A DNA stretch of 59,326 nt from Paenibacillus sabuli (GCF_014705605.1 NZ_JACXIZ010000023.1:1-59326), one strand, 5' to 3'; positions 24,033-33,759 are shown, counted from the stretch's first letter. Made by a program: numbers and translations. The notes: generated by a model from the sequence alone, not told the origin.

Positions 24033-25304
24033 ATGCTAGTGATGTTTCGTTGTAAAAACTTCTCTTCGTTTCGTGACGAGGTCGTTTTAGATATGCGCGC
24101 CACTTCATATACCCAACACCCTTCACACATTATAAAGCATGATTCAGTAAACTTGTTGAAAACATTAGCGATTTATGGAGCTAACGCGAGCGGTAAATCA
24201 AACCTAATCAGTGCGATGCACTGGTACGAGCGGATCATTTTCAGCCATCTATTTCAAGGAAGTCAATCTGAACACATGAATGAAGAATCAGACTCAAGAA
24301 AAATTACATCAATTCAACCTTTCTTGCTAAGCGAATCGAATGATTCCTGTATCGAGTTAGAAATGGTTTTCCTTCATCAAAATAATTTATTTCAATATGG
24401 TTTCTCCATACAAGAATCACTCATCTTATCAGAATGGCTTACGGTGAATAATGCCAATGTTTTTGACCGGGATGATAAGGGAATTTCTTTTGGGAAAAAA
24501 TACGAGGCTCAATTAAAAAGCTTCAAAAAATATCGGGAAGATCGCCTTTTTCTTTCCGTACTTGATTACTTTGCAACGGATGAGATGAAAGAAACAGTCG
24601 ACTGCTTCAAAGACTATTTTCGCAACAGATTTCATGTTCACTTCGAATTGATTCTCGAATCGAGTATCAAAGGCACAATAGATTCATGGTTACACTCCAA
24701 GCGTCTTGTTCAAGATGACATGTTCCGATCCAAGGTAGCTGAATATATAAGAAAAATCGATGTAGGAATTGACGATATAAAAATTGAAAAAGAGTGGGTC
24801 TTAAATAAGAAAACCGGACAAAAAGAACAAGAACTTTTAATCAAAACGATACATGCTGTCTATAATGAAGCAGGCATTAAGGTAGGCAGCAAAGCTTTTG
24901 ACCTTCCTCAAGAGTCATCTGGGACATTGCGGTTCCTTTCGTTCATACAAGAAATATTAACACTAATCGAAAAAGGGGGGGTCTTTGTCATTGATGAATT
25001 GTCGGCCAGACTCCACCCGTTGCTTACAAAATTCATTGTTGACCTATTTCAATCAGATAAGAACCAAAACCAAGCGCAACTAATCTTTACGACTCATGAT
25101 ACATCTATCTTGAATAAAGACCAATTCCGTCGAGATGAAATTCTGTTTGTGGACAAGAATAAGTTCGGCGCCTCCACGATTTATTCTCTAGCTGACTTGA
25201 AAACGGTCCGGCAAGATGCAACTTATAACAAGGACTATTTCAGTGGAAAATACGGAGCAATTCCGATTTTCCAATCAGCAGAGAATGGAAATGGTGGTGA
25301 CTGA
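24033..25304 (+). CDS. rloA: RloA/AbiLi-type AAA ATPase (phage defence)
   Basis: 423 residues of an SMC/OLD-like ABC ATPase. N-terminal FRCKNFSSFRDE, Walker A YGANASGKSN, signature-like ESSGTLRFLSF, Walker B VFVIDELSARLHP and the H-loop IFTTHDTSIL. It is paired with a downstream RloB-type protein, overlapping by about 20 bp. This ATPase-RloB pairing is that of the lactococcal abortive infection system AbiL and of rloAB genes found in restriction loci. It presumably senses phage and drives RloB. A TATAAT box at 23978-23983 lies about 50 bp upstream. The AT-rich composition contrasts with nearby genes, in line with transfer. Confidence 0.85.
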   Translation: MLVMFRCKNFSSFRDEVVLDMRATSYTQHPSHIIKHDSVNLLKTLAIYGANASGKSNLISAMHWYERIIFSHLFQGSQSEHMNEESDSRKITSIQPFLLSESNDSCIELEMVFLHQNNLFQYGFSIQESLILSEWLTVNNANVFDRDDKGISFGKKYEAQLKSFKKYREDRLFLSVLDYFATDEMKETVDCFKDYFRNRFHVHFELILESSIKGTIDSWLHSKRLVQDDMFRSKVAEYIRKIDVGIDDIKIEKEWVLNKKTGQKEQELLIKTIHAVYNEAGIKVGSKAFDLPQESSGTLRFLSFIQEILTLIEKGGVFVIDELSARLHPLLTKFIVDLFQSDKNQNQAQLIFTTHDTSILNKDQFRRDEILFVDKNKFGASTIYSLADLKTVRQDATYNKDYFSGKYGAIPIFQSAENGNGGD

Positions 25305-25983
25305 CATCGCCCGGTTAAATCCCTTCGTTCCAAGACAAACCGAAACTCGTCCGAGCAACTTGGGTAAGGTGCTTCTTATTTGCGAAGGCCCAACCGAGGT
25401 TCTATATTTTGAACATTTTGCTGAAATCATTCGCAAGAATCAAAATAAGTTTGCACATCTAGATATAGAATCCATCCCGGCAGAAGGTAACGCCCAAAGA
25501 GTATTGAATTTCGCTGAGGCGTTTTTGCAAGAGGAGACCAATCTTCGTAAGTATGCATTATACGAAAAGCACCTTGTTTTTGATTGCGATGCTCCAACTG
25601 ATATTGAGCGTGTTATCATTGATATGCTCGCATCAACTAATAATTATACATTGTCTTTAACGAATCTGTTATTCGAAACCTGGTTACTTATGCATTTTGA
25701 GCATGTCGAACCCATCTATACAGATACAAAAACAAAAGTTGGGAATCGGCTGGAGGCTGCATTAGGTAAAGCGTATACAAAAGCTGACTCTGGTCTTATC
25801 CGGCAGATCATTGGAAATGGCGATAACTTAAGAAATGCAATTTCGCATGCATACGCTCTTGAAGAACGTTACAAGAGTCTAAATCTTAGTTTGGAAAAGG
25901 ACATCCGGCAAATGAATCCTTTCACAACGGTTCATTCTCTTATGGAAAGAATATTATATGAGATGGAGAGGTCAGAAACATAG
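25285..25983 (+). CDS. rloB: RloB/AbiLii-type TOPRIM-like effector
   Basis: About 233 residues. The RloB signature ICEGPTEVLYFEHF appears near residue 35, acidic residues follow (VFDCDAPTD), then the family-typical NLLFETWLLMHFE. This resembles a compact TOPRIM nuclease fold. The start is set at 25285 (MEMVVTDIARLNPF) or 25291; a 25216 start would overlap rloA by 89 bp and lacks a ribosome site. It works with the ATPase encoded just upstream. A strong terminator follows at 26028-26054, so the two genes form one unit. Confidence 0.85.
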   Translation: MEMVVTDIARLNPFVPRQTETRPSNLGKVLLICEGPTEVLYFEHFAEIIRKNQNKFAHLDIESIPAEGNAQRVLNFAEAFLQEETNLRKYALYEKHLVFDCDAPTDIERVIIDMLASTNNYTLSLTNLLFETWLLMHFEHVEPIYTDTKTKVGNRLEAALGKAYTKADSGLIRQIIGNGDNLRNAISHAYALEERYKSLNLSLEKDIRQMNPFTTVHSLMERILYEMERSET

Positions 25984-26027
25984 TGGTCGTTGTCGTACTT
26001 CAACCTATATCTATGAAGGGGAATTAT

Positions 26028-26054
26028 CAAAGGCACCTTGATAAGGTGCCTTTG
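26028..26054 (+). terminator. Terminator of the rloAB unit
   Basis: CAAAGGCACCTT (26028-26039) pairs with AAGGTGCCTTTG (26043-26054), followed by a weak T-rich end. Confidence 0.8.
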
Positions 26055-26148
26055 TTATGAAAAAATAGTGGAGAGTTAGAACGTATTCTCGACCTAAAGC
26101 CCGGAGCCGCAATGGAGCAAAGCATCTCCCGTCTCCACCCTCTTGCGA

Positions 26149-27324
26149 CTATGATCCATGGCAAGCAGCTTGTGCTCTACTCCATGCGGCATGAATCTGT
26201 TGTTCCTCGAAATGATGCGCAACCGCAAATTGAAGCAATGCTTCTATAGAAGCGGGGATATCGATTGGAGGAATATCCGCCATGATTTGATTCAGGGCCG
26301 ACGTATCATATTCGTAACATGGTCCTGTAAGATAAGGGCTAAAGATACTTCCGACTGACCTATAGTAGATTTTCTCAAGACCTTTCAGGTCAATCGGCTT
26401 CTTATCGACAAATGCATAATTTGTAAATCCAACCGCATCCAATATACGGGATAAATACTCCGCATGATGTATGGATTGGGTCTGGACAATGTTTAATTGA
26501 CTCCGGTTTGTGCGACTCAATCTCAAGCAAGCTTTTGCTACATAATCAACCGGAACGATATTCATCCCCGAGCTCGGGTTGATATGAATTCTGATCCCGT
26601 CTCCCGTATTTTTCTCTTTCATCATCCAGAAGAAACGTCCCCATCCGTAGATCACATCAAATTTAGAAGTATAATATAGAGGTGCGGTTAGCAAGCGGCC
26701 AACGACAACACTCGGCCTCGCAATTTGAATCGCCATCTGCTTCTTGGCCCCATACGCTTGAATCATCGTTTCAATAGCCGCTTTAGATTGTTCGTACGGA
26801 TTGCGATAGACATCGGATGGAGAGCGAAGAACATGATCATCAATTAATCCTGTTCGAATACCCGATGAGAACGCCGTACTGATAAACATAAACCTGCAGT
26901 CATAGCTTTGCAGGGCATGCAGAAACGACTGTGTCCCTAAAAAATTATGGTGAAACACATCTTGTTCTGCTGCTTGACCCACATGCAAATTTACACTTCC
27001 GGCACTATGAAACACTTGGAGTCGAACACGGTCTGGAATATGCTTCTTTAACATCTTTGCCAAGTCACGGTCTCGAATATCGCCCTCTATGATCTGTATA
27101 TAATCCATGGCATGGCTCACAGATCCCTGTTGCAAAAAATCAGGAGTCCATGCATTTTGCAACAAACCACGGATAAATGCCGCTCCATCTCTGCCATCTT
27201 GCCTGCGAATAAGCAAATAGATTTTGCCCTGCTTATGCCCTTTTATGTATTCGGGTAGTTGTTCGTACAATAGATGCTGACCAATGAATCCTGTACTTCC
27301 TGTAATTAAAACATTCTGTTCCAT
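26149..27324 (-). CDS. Extended SDR / thioester-reductase-like NAD(P) enzyme
   Basis: 391 residues of the Lys2/male-sterility type of extended SDR. Rossmann motif ITGSTGFIGQHLL at residues 7-19, then IIEGDIRD, HSAGSVN, FISTAFSSG and NPYEQSKAA (catalytic Tyr and Lys), and a substrate-side region with MNIVPVDYVAKA. Such domains reduce acyl thioesters or modify lipid-linked substrates; here it stands alone, with no carrier or adenylation domain beside it. A 37-bp element 101 bp upstream is repeated upstream of the 1352-residue LamG gene, suggesting shared control. Confidence 0.8.
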   Translation of the reverse strand: MEQNVLITGSTGFIGQHLLYEQLPEYIKGHKQGKIYLLIRRQDGRDGAAFIRGLLQNAWTPDFLQQGSVSHAMDYIQIIEGDIRDRDLAKMLKKHIPDRVRLQVFHSAGSVNLHVGQAAEQDVFHHNFLGTQSFLHALQSYDCRFMFISTAFSSGIRTGLIDDHVLRSPSDVYRNPYEQSKAAIETMIQAYGAKKQMAIQIARPSVVVGRLLTAPLYYTSKFDVIYGWGRFFWMMKEKNTGDGIRIHINPSSGMNIVPVDYVAKACLRLSRTNRSQLNIVQTQSIHHAEYLSRILDAVGFTNYAFVDKKPIDLKGLEKIYYRSVGSIFSPYLTGPCYEYDTSALNQIMADIPPIDIPASIEALLQFAVAHHFEEQQIHAAWSRAQAACHGS

Positions 27325-27424
27325 TGTATTCTCCGATCTGGCCAGACTGTCCCTCTTCTTTTACGAGAACGCGACCCGCGCCTATTCCGTAAGGAATCGA
27401 TCTGCTTCCAAGCAAGTATACCCG

Positions 27425-27461
27425 ACAAATGTCGAGATCTTATGCAGATCTTCCTCTTTTT
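27425..27461. repeat. 37-bp perfect direct repeat, copy 1
   Basis: Identical to 33653-33689; the core is AGATCT-TATGC-AGATCT, followed by a T-run. It lies 101 bp upstream of the minus-strand reductase start. Similarity decays beyond the 37 bp but continues for about 20 bp on the right (CTTGAAGA on the minus strand). Confidence 0.85.
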
Positions 27462-27564
27462 TTGTGTGAACTTCTTCAAGAATCTGCTTGATCACGGTAT
27501 ACTTTTAGGTAAACGGTGGATTCTCGCGCGTGGAAGCAGACTAACTTGAAATGATGTGATTGGA

Positions 27565-28251
27565 ATGGAACCGAAATTGTTGCTTGTGGAAGACGAACCG
27601 GACATGCTTGAGGAGATGCAAACCTATCTGCAACGTGAGGGGTTCCAGGTGTTGACCGCCTGTACCGGCACGGAAGCGCTCACGATTGCCAAGTCTGAAC
27701 GGCCTGATCTCATCTTGCTTGATTGGATGCTCCCAGAGAAAAGCGGCATCGACGTATGCCGCGAAATCAGACAATCCTCGAATTGCGGGATTATTATGGT
27801 GACGGCCCGATCGGATGAATCGGATAAAATCGTCGGTCTGGAAATCGGCGCGGACGATTATTTGACGAAACCGTTCAGCCTGCGCGAGCTCGCTACGCGC
27901 ATCCGGGCTTTACTTCGCCGTTTGCGCGGACCTGAAGACCGGTCGCTGTTCTTGGAACGAGACAACCTGATCATTTCCGAGGCCAAATGTCAGGTATTCA
28001 AGGACGGCCAAGAGATCCAACTGACACCGACAGAATTCAAAATCTTGTACACATTGGCTACGCATCCCGGAATGGTATTCAGCCGCCTGCAATTATTAAA
28101 TACTGCGCTTCAGGACGAATATATGGGCTACGAAAGAACGATGGATTCTCATATCCGGAATCTTCGCCGTAAGCTGGGCGACGATCCGGCGAGTCCTCGT
28201 TATATTCAAACAGTCTACGGCTTCGGTTACCGATTCGGTGAACAATCATGA
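27565..28251 (+). CDS. OmpR-family response regulator
   Basis: About 228 residues. Receiver: VEDEPD pocket, phosphoacceptor in LILLDWMLPE, VTARSDE, DDYLTKPFS. The C-terminal winged helix (ECQVFKDG-like strand, LTPTEFKILYTL, YERTMDSHIRNLRRKLG, VYGFGYRF) is complete. The ATG at 27565 is favoured by homology-style N-termini (MEPKLLLVEDEP); the GTG at 27556 adds three residues. Its stop overlaps the start of the kinase gene as ATGA, a standard coupled two-component pair. Target genes unknown; the neighbouring reductase and LamG genes share an upstream element that could be its site. Confidence 0.93.
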   Translation: MEPKLLLVEDEPDMLEEMQTYLQREGFQVLTACTGTEALTIAKSERPDLILLDWMLPEKSGIDVCREIRQSSNCGIIMVTARSDESDKIVGLEIGADDYLTKPFSLRELATRIRALLRRLRGPEDRSLFLERDNLIISEAKCQVFKDGQEIQLTPTEFKILYTLATHPGMVFSRLQLLNTALQDEYMGYERTMDSHIRNLRRKLGDDPASPRYIQTVYGFGYRFGEQS

Positions 28252-29369
28252 CACCCACGGTACGCCAAAAAATATTTATCTACATGGGACTGCTCGTTTG
28301 TATGATCGGCGGTGCCTATGTCTTATATAATCAGGTTTACTTGGCGTTTTTGTTCGATCAATTTCGCAAGGAAGAAATCAGTGCACCTTTTCTGAATGCC
28401 CTGCCCGAGGAACAAATCGAGATCTTGAAAATTTACGTGATGGACAAGATGAAGCTGTATTGGTTTGGGAAATGGGGCTTTTTTGTAGCTACCTGCCTAT
28501 TTTTCAGTTTATGGATCTCGGGGGTACTGACGCGTCCGCTTCGAAAACTGATTGCCGCTATCGAACGCGTTGCACAAGGAGATCTGGAGGTGAGCGTTCC
28601 TGTACAAACAAAAGACGATTATGGAAAAGTGATTCAGACATTCAACGAGATGACGCTTCGCCTGCGGGAAGCTGAGGAGGACCGCAGACGATTGGTGGCC
28701 GATGTCGCTCACGAGTTTCGCACGCCGCTGTCCATTATGCAGCTTAAACTGGAAAATTATCAGCAGGCCGGTCATCATGTCCCGCCGGAAATGCTTCGGA
28801 TTCACGATGAAGTGATCCGATTGAGCCTGCTTGTCGATGATCTTCATGTCTTGTCACTTGCAGAAGCGGGCCGGTTATCACTCGATCGCAAACCGCTCGA
28901 TCTGACGGCACACCTTGAACGAATCGTGGACGACGTGAAATTCGAAGCGGAAGAAAACAAATTGGACCTTCGTCTCTCTACGACTTCAAGTCCGGTGACC
29001 GTAATGGCCGATGCCAGACGGATTACGCAGGTATTCATCAATTTGTTGACGAATGCAATCCGCTACACGCCGGAAGGGGGAAAGATTTCAGTTGTCATTC
29101 AAGACAAGGTCATAGATCGGAATGCAGTCTATACATGTGTCTCCGTGATCGACACCGGCATCGGGATTCCGGCCGAAGAGCTGGCTCACCTATTCGATCG
29201 TTTTTATCGCGTGGAAAAAGCCCGTTCACGGCATACAGGCGGAACGGGGCTCGGCTTATCGATCGTTCATCATTTTGTCAGAGCCCACGGCGGGTTCATC
29301 CGCGTCGTTAGCGAGCCTGGTCAAGGTACGACATTTACGGTTTATTTGCCTATTAATAATGACATTTAA
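28248..29369 (+). CDS. Membrane sensor histidine kinase (BaeS-like)
   Basis: 373 residues. Two transmembrane helices (about 8-28 and 73-93) flank a short 45-residue outer loop, a design that senses in or near the membrane. HAMP (TRPLRKLIAAIERVAQGDL) follows. HisKA has the phosphorylated His in DVAHEFRTPL. The ATP-binding part has N box NLLTNAIRYTP, G1 IDTGIGIP, F box FDRFYRVEKAR and G2 GGTGLGLSI. Partner of the regulator encoded immediately upstream. A terminator follows at 29421-29449. Confidence 0.94.
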   Translation: MTPTVRQKIFIYMGLLVCMIGGAYVLYNQVYLAFLFDQFRKEEISAPFLNALPEEQIEILKIYVMDKMKLYWFGKWGFFVATCLFFSLWISGVLTRPLRKLIAAIERVAQGDLEVSVPVQTKDDYGKVIQTFNEMTLRLREAEEDRRRLVADVAHEFRTPLSIMQLKLENYQQAGHHVPPEMLRIHDEVIRLSLLVDDLHVLSLAEAGRLSLDRKPLDLTAHLERIVDDVKFEAEENKLDLRLSTTSSPVTVMADARRITQVFINLLTNAIRYTPEGGKISVVIQDKVIDRNAVYTCVSVIDTGIGIPAEELAHLFDRFYRVEKARSRHTGGTGLGLSIVHHFVRAHGGFIRVVSEPGQGTTFTVYLPINNDI

Positions 29370-29420
29370 CATAAAGACTCTTTCTGAGATCAATCATTTC
29401 AACCTCTGATGCTCAGCAAA

Positions 29421-29449
29421 AAACCAAGTGCTAAACAGGCACTTGGTTT
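29421..29449. terminator. Bidirectional terminator between kinase and LamG gene
   Basis: AAACCAAGTGC (29421-29431) pairs with GCACTTGGTTT (29439-29449). It separates the convergent kinase and 1352-residue protein genes. Confidence 0.85.
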
Positions 29450-29504
29450 TGACTGCACGGGTATAGGAAACGCATCACAAAGCAGCGTCAGGCTCGACAG
29501 CGTC

Positions 29505-32500
29505 TTACAAAGCTGCCAGATCGTTAGCGAGCAGCTTGCCCCCGATTCCCGTGTTGACGACGGTTGCGACGGAGTCTACTCCGGCCAGTGCTAAAGCGCC
29601 TTTAGCACCGGTGAGTCGCAGGGGACACAACAAATTGGGCAGCCAGGACACCGTCTCATTTGCGATCTCCAGACCGGGTTTATCTTTGTTGGGAAGAGCC
29701 ACCAGATAACGTATGGCCAGCCCCGCATCCACGATGGAGAGCACCCAGAAAAATCCGGTAATGGCTTGATCTCTTCGCTTCATTCGCTGCATGTTTTTGG
29801 GATCCATCGCTGAGCCGAAGGATACAAACAGTGAATCCACTATCAAAACAGCTCCCCGATAGTAGTGCAAAATACGCTCGGAGCGCGCTAGCTCACGATT
29901 ATCTTTGTCAGCCTCAGTAGGCGCGGCGATCTCACTCGTGATAAAGTTGGCCTGCCAACTGAATATGCTGAGCAGCATGCTCACGGCTTCCATCCCGAAG
30001 CTGCCGCTTTTTTCAAGTGAATCATCGGCCTTTTCAGAGACGGCATCTAATCCGGCATTGATGAAACCGTTAATCGCACCTGCTACCAGCACAACAATCC
30101 CCCATGAGCGAATCTCGCTTTCGCGCGACGGATCGGGATCATGCTCGGGATCAGGCACGTTCCCGGCATCATCCGACAGTCGCTTGACAGTTGACTTAGC
30201 TAATTCCGGCGCTTCCAATCCTGCTGCTACTTGACCCGAGAAATCAGGCGTTGACCTCCCCTTAAACGGTCGTTGGTTAAAGGCAAGCTTGGATACGAGG
30301 GTGACCGGAATCGCAAGCAGCAAGCCCGATAGATTCAGCAGCGTCAGCTTCCCGGCGCCGATCCGCTCGAACAGCTTCGAAATAAACGGAATCTTAATCT
30401 CGCGGGTAAGCAAATCTTGAAAGAGATTAACCATTTCCTTCACAACATCCAAAAAGCCGAGTGCCATATCCTCGACCAGATCCAAAGCCTGGATGACGAC
30501 ATCTCTGACGGCTTGAATCATACCGGCCAGTGCCTGCTGCGGCTTGAGCGGATTTGCAATGATATCCTCTATACTGCCCTTCACTCCTTCAAATGCCCGC
30601 AGCAGAATGTCCTCTTTGTCTGCAGCCCCTTGAGTGAAGGTCGAGAAGTATTGGCTTAACGGTGAACCTCCGCCCGTATTCATCCCCATAGCCGGTACCG
30701 GGCTGGCGCCTGATTGTCGAGCGTTGCCAAGCAGCTTGGAGAGAAACCACTCGGCGGCTTCTGGAAGCTCAAACTGAGAAGATTGTGCCTCTGAAGGATC
30801 ACCACCCAGTGTCCGGACCAGGATGTTCATATTTTCTTCCACGGTATGTTGCAAGTTGTCTACGAAGTCTGAGACGGGCTTTTTCGCATCTTCAGCCAGT
30901 TGGACGGCGAAATCAAAGCTTGCGTTCACGGAGCTTACCAGATACCTGTGTGTATGCAGAATATCGCCCCAGTTGAACAGGAACTGTAAGAACGCAATGA
31001 ATTGTTTGATGCTCGTCACGACCTTCTCGACAATCGCCTCAACAAACTCCGCAACCTTTTGAGCCGTATCCACGATAAATTCAATCAGGCCCTCAGCGGT
31101 CTGGACAATGAGGTGAAAGCCGTTTTTGGCAGCCCCAATCACAACCGACACGGCTTTTTTGACCGCATCTTTGATCCGTGAAAACAAACGTCTGCGGGAG
31201 CGTGCAAGCGCTTGATCTTGCGTCGTTGCCTGACTTTTAGCAGCCTGACTCAGCAACCGTGTAAATGCATCCGGGCTGATCTCTTCCTCGCTGATCCGAG
31301 ATGCAGCTAAGGACGAGCCGGGAGTGAAAGCTCTCGCAGTATTCGACTTATTCGTGTTGCCGTCCGCCTCAAACTTGAGCATCCATGGATTGCTGATGGC
31401 ATCACTGGAAACTACCCGGTTGGCCGACTGCATGCCGCTGTTCCCGCTTCTAATGCTGCGAGGCGCCTCATCGACATAGGTTACATTAGCAAGCACCTTC
31501 TTGATCGTGCTTTGCACGCTGGCTACATCTGCCTGACTATGCGCCTGACGATCCACGATGAGGTCGCCATTCGCATCCGTCGCATTCCACAGCGCATCGT
31601 CTTCCAGCTCAGCAAGCTGCCGATGAACCTCTCGATTCGGGAAAATGACAACCCGCTCATTTTCGGCCATCGCGCTGGTGCGGATCTTTAATCCGGGGGT
31701 GTCGATGCCCTCGGCTTCGGAGGTAATCATCATGCGATCCATTTCATTAGGCTTCAGCGTTACAAATCGTTCCTCGTCTATGACATAGGTGGTTCCCTCT
31801 ACTTCAATTTGAACCAGATCGGTTGCTGAAATCTCCACCTCGCCAGCGCCAGATGAAAACTTGAGGATCGTTCGATAGGCCGAAAACTCCTCAAGCTCGT
31901 CGCCCGCCATTCGATAGTCCTGACTTAACTTGGATGTATAGGAGGTCAACACCGTCTCGGGTGCGAGGGTTCTAAAGATTTTGACAGCGGAGATCACATC
32001 ATTCCCGATCTGCGATTCCTTGAGGTCTTGAGCGTGTTCGACGATATCCTCCATTTCCTTCTCTCGATTGGCTTCCTTGACTTTGAAGTCTTCATTGGCA
32101 AATAAGGTCACGCCCGTATCGGGTCCCAATCGAATGGACGACACTTGATTATCCAGACCCGGGAAGTCTTGAAAGCTCGTAAAACTGCCTGGAAGATTGG
32201 GTGCACCGTCAGACAATATCCACGTTTTCCCTCTATAGGCCCGGTGCTCATAGAAGGCCGCTTCCCCTGCCGACAGGGTTCCGACTTGCCCTTCATGATC
32301 AGCTATTTTGACGACATTGGCGAACAATGCGCGCTCTTCTTGCTGCTCGGTCCAGCTGAACGTGTGGTCTGCGCTGAGTCTCAGCCAGTTCGTATGCGCC
32401 TCATTGCCAATAAAGAACCGCGCATGGTCCTCGTCCGAATAATGGGCAAAGAGAAAAGCGGGCGCTGCCCCCGGCGTTATGACAAAATCCGCGTTTTCCT

Positions 32501-33563
32501 CATCGGAGCCCGGGATGAGTTGCGGCTTCTCATGCCGTGGATTGAAGTGGAAGCGGAATAGCTCGCTCGCGGATGGACGGGGCGCTGTTGTGAGGGAGGA
32601 TTGGCCCAGGCTCAAGTACTGGCCGTTCGGCGCTTGGATGATCCACTTCCCTGTAAAAGGCTGCTCTGCTGCCGACCAAATGCGGATCGATCTTGGGAAG
32701 TCAGCCAGCTTCGAGAACCTGATTTCCGAGAGATCCGCATATAGCTTCTGAGCCACGCCGCCATAATTAGCTTGTGTATAGAGTGTGGCACCTGTAAGGG
32801 GGCCGAGCCTTAGCCTTTGAAAATTTGGCGACAAGCGAGTCAAATCTTCTGCATCATGCGAGAGCATAACGGCTGCATCATCAGTGGCGACAAGCTCAAT
32901 GTCCCCTGCACGCAAGCGCCGGTTCACCGGCGTCACCAAGCTTTGCACCTGTGCGGCATCCAGAGCGGTGTGGTAGATGCGAAGATCCTCGTATTGCGCG
33001 ACCGCAGCGCCCCTCTTCCAATCGCCCAACCTCAGATTTATGCCATTGTTAATAGCAGCCACACCTGTTGGCGATGACCCTTCCGCCGCCAGCTCCCCAT
33101 CGATGTAGATCTTTAGCGTTTGCCCTTCTCTCACGACGGCTATATGATGCCATTTTTTTTGCTGGAGCACTTGAAGGTCGTTCGTTTTAGCAATTGCGTA
33201 ATTTTTCGCTTTATGATCTTCATCGACTTCGAACAGTATTTTTGCTTTTTGCTGCCTCACTGAGAACCAATTACCATGCCCGCCCACCGATCGATTGCCG
33301 ATGATGTCAAGATCATCCTCGCCATGGCGGTCCATATACTTCATGCCAAAAGCCACTGTAAAATCGTCAATCCCGAACTGACCGACCACGTTTCCAAAAT
33401 CAATAAGCGAATCATTGCCGCGTATGGTGATGGCATGCCCTATGCGGCCATGTCCGTCCCTTGAGACGCGCTGAACCTTTCCTTTGCTCCCATTGATCCG
33501 GTCTGTCACGACGGACCCATCTCTTTCATCAAATTGCCAGTGATAATCAGGCTGATTGATCAT
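29505..33563 (-). CDS. 1352-residue LamG / beta-gamma-crystallin protein with hydrophobic C-terminal half
   Basis: ATG at 33563 with AAGGAGGG upstream. No signal peptide. Residues ~5-210 are a LamG/concanavalin-like sandwich (FDERDGSVV, DFTVAFGMKY, WHHIAVVREGQTLKIYIDGE, YEDLRIYHTALD). Two beta-gamma-crystallin-like units follow (ATLYTQANYGG near 255 and AAFYEHRAYRG near 432), with a ricin/fascin-like insert between (GKWIIQAPNGQYLSL). The second half is rich in amphipathic and hydrophobic helices (about 790-900, 1000-1100, and 1170-1330, e.g. IVVLVAGAINGFINAG), suggesting membrane insertion or a scaffold. I do not recognise a catalytic domain. A large secreted or pore-type toxin released without a classical signal, or an intracellular structural protein, are both possible. 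It lies beside a two-component system. Confidence 0.75.
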   Translation of the reverse strand: MINQPDYHWQFDERDGSVVTDRINGSKGKVQRVSRDGHGRIGHAITIRGNDSLIDFGNVVGQFGIDDFTVAFGMKYMDRHGEDDLDIIGNRSVGGHGNWFSVRQQKAKILFEVDEDHKAKNYAIAKTNDLQVLQQKKWHHIAVVREGQTLKIYIDGELAAEGSSPTGVAAINNGINLRLGDWKRGAAVAQYEDLRIYHTALDAAQVQSLVTPVNRRLRAGDIELVATDDAAVMLSHDAEDLTRLSPNFQRLRLGPLTGATLYTQANYGGVAQKLYADLSEIRFSKLADFPRSIRIWSAAEQPFTGKWIIQAPNGQYLSLGQSSLTTAPRPSASELFRFHFNPRHEKPQLIPGSDEENADFVITPGAAPAFLFAHYSDEDHARFFIGNEAHTNWLRLSADHTFSWTEQQEERALFANVVKIADHEGQVGTLSAGEAAFYEHRAYRGKTWILSDGAPNLPGSFTSFQDFPGLDNQVSSIRLGPDTGVTLFANEDFKVKEANREKEMEDIVEHAQDLKESQIGNDVISAVKIFRTLAPETVLTSYTSKLSQDYRMAGDELEEFSAYRTILKFSSGAGEVEISATDLVQIEVEGTTYVIDEERFVTLKPNEMDRMMITSEAEGIDTPGLKIRTSAMAENERVVIFPNREVHRQLAELEDDALWNATDANGDLIVDRQAHSQADVASVQSTIKKVLANVTYVDEAPRSIRSGNSGMQSANRVVSSDAISNPWMLKFEADGNTNKSNTARAFTPGSSLAASRISEEEISPDAFTRLLSQAAKSQATTQDQALARSRRRLFSRIKDAVKKAVSVVIGAAKNGFHLIVQTAEGLIEFIVDTAQKVAEFVEAIVEKVVTSIKQFIAFLQFLFNWGDILHTHRYLVSSVNASFDFAVQLAEDAKKPVSDFVDNLQHTVEENMNILVRTLGGDPSEAQSSQFELPEAAEWFLSKLLGNARQSGASPVPAMGMNTGGGSPLSQYFSTFTQGAADKEDILLRAFEGVKGSIEDIIANPLKPQQALAGMIQAVRDVVIQALDLVEDMALGFLDVVKEMVNLFQDLLTREIKIPFISKLFERIGAGKLTLLNLSGLLLAIPVTLVSKLAFNQRPFKGRSTPDFSGQVAAGLEAPELAKSTVKRLSDDAGNVPDPEHDPDPSRESEIRSWGIVVLVAGAINGFINAGLDAVSEKADDSLEKSGSFGMEAVSMLLSIFSWQANFITSEIAAPTEADKDNRELARSERILHYYRGAVLIVDSLFVSFGSAMDPKNMQRMKRRDQAITGFFWVLSIVDAGLAIRYLVALPNKDKPGLEIANETVSWLPNLLCPLRLTGAKGALALAGVDSVATVVNTGIGGKLLANDLAAL

Positions 33564-33652
33564 AAGTTCCCTCCTTCACAGTTCCCGTCAGGAAAGTATG
33601 GCGTGCTTTTGCCAGGGTACTCCTTTCGTCTCCCTCATCCAGTTTAATCCAC

Positions 33653-33689
33653 AAATGTCGAGATCTTATGCAGATCTTCCTCTTTTTGC
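33653..33689. repeat. 37-bp perfect direct repeat, copy 2
   Basis: Identical to 27425-27461. It lies 90 bp upstream of the minus-strand LamG gene start, the same orientation and distance as copy 1 relative to the reductase gene. Confidence 0.85.
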
Positions 33690-33759
33690 GAGGACATCTT
33701 CAAGCTCCTGTTCACGATTCATATGTAAGCACCAAAAGGAGTCCGCTTCAACTGAAAAA

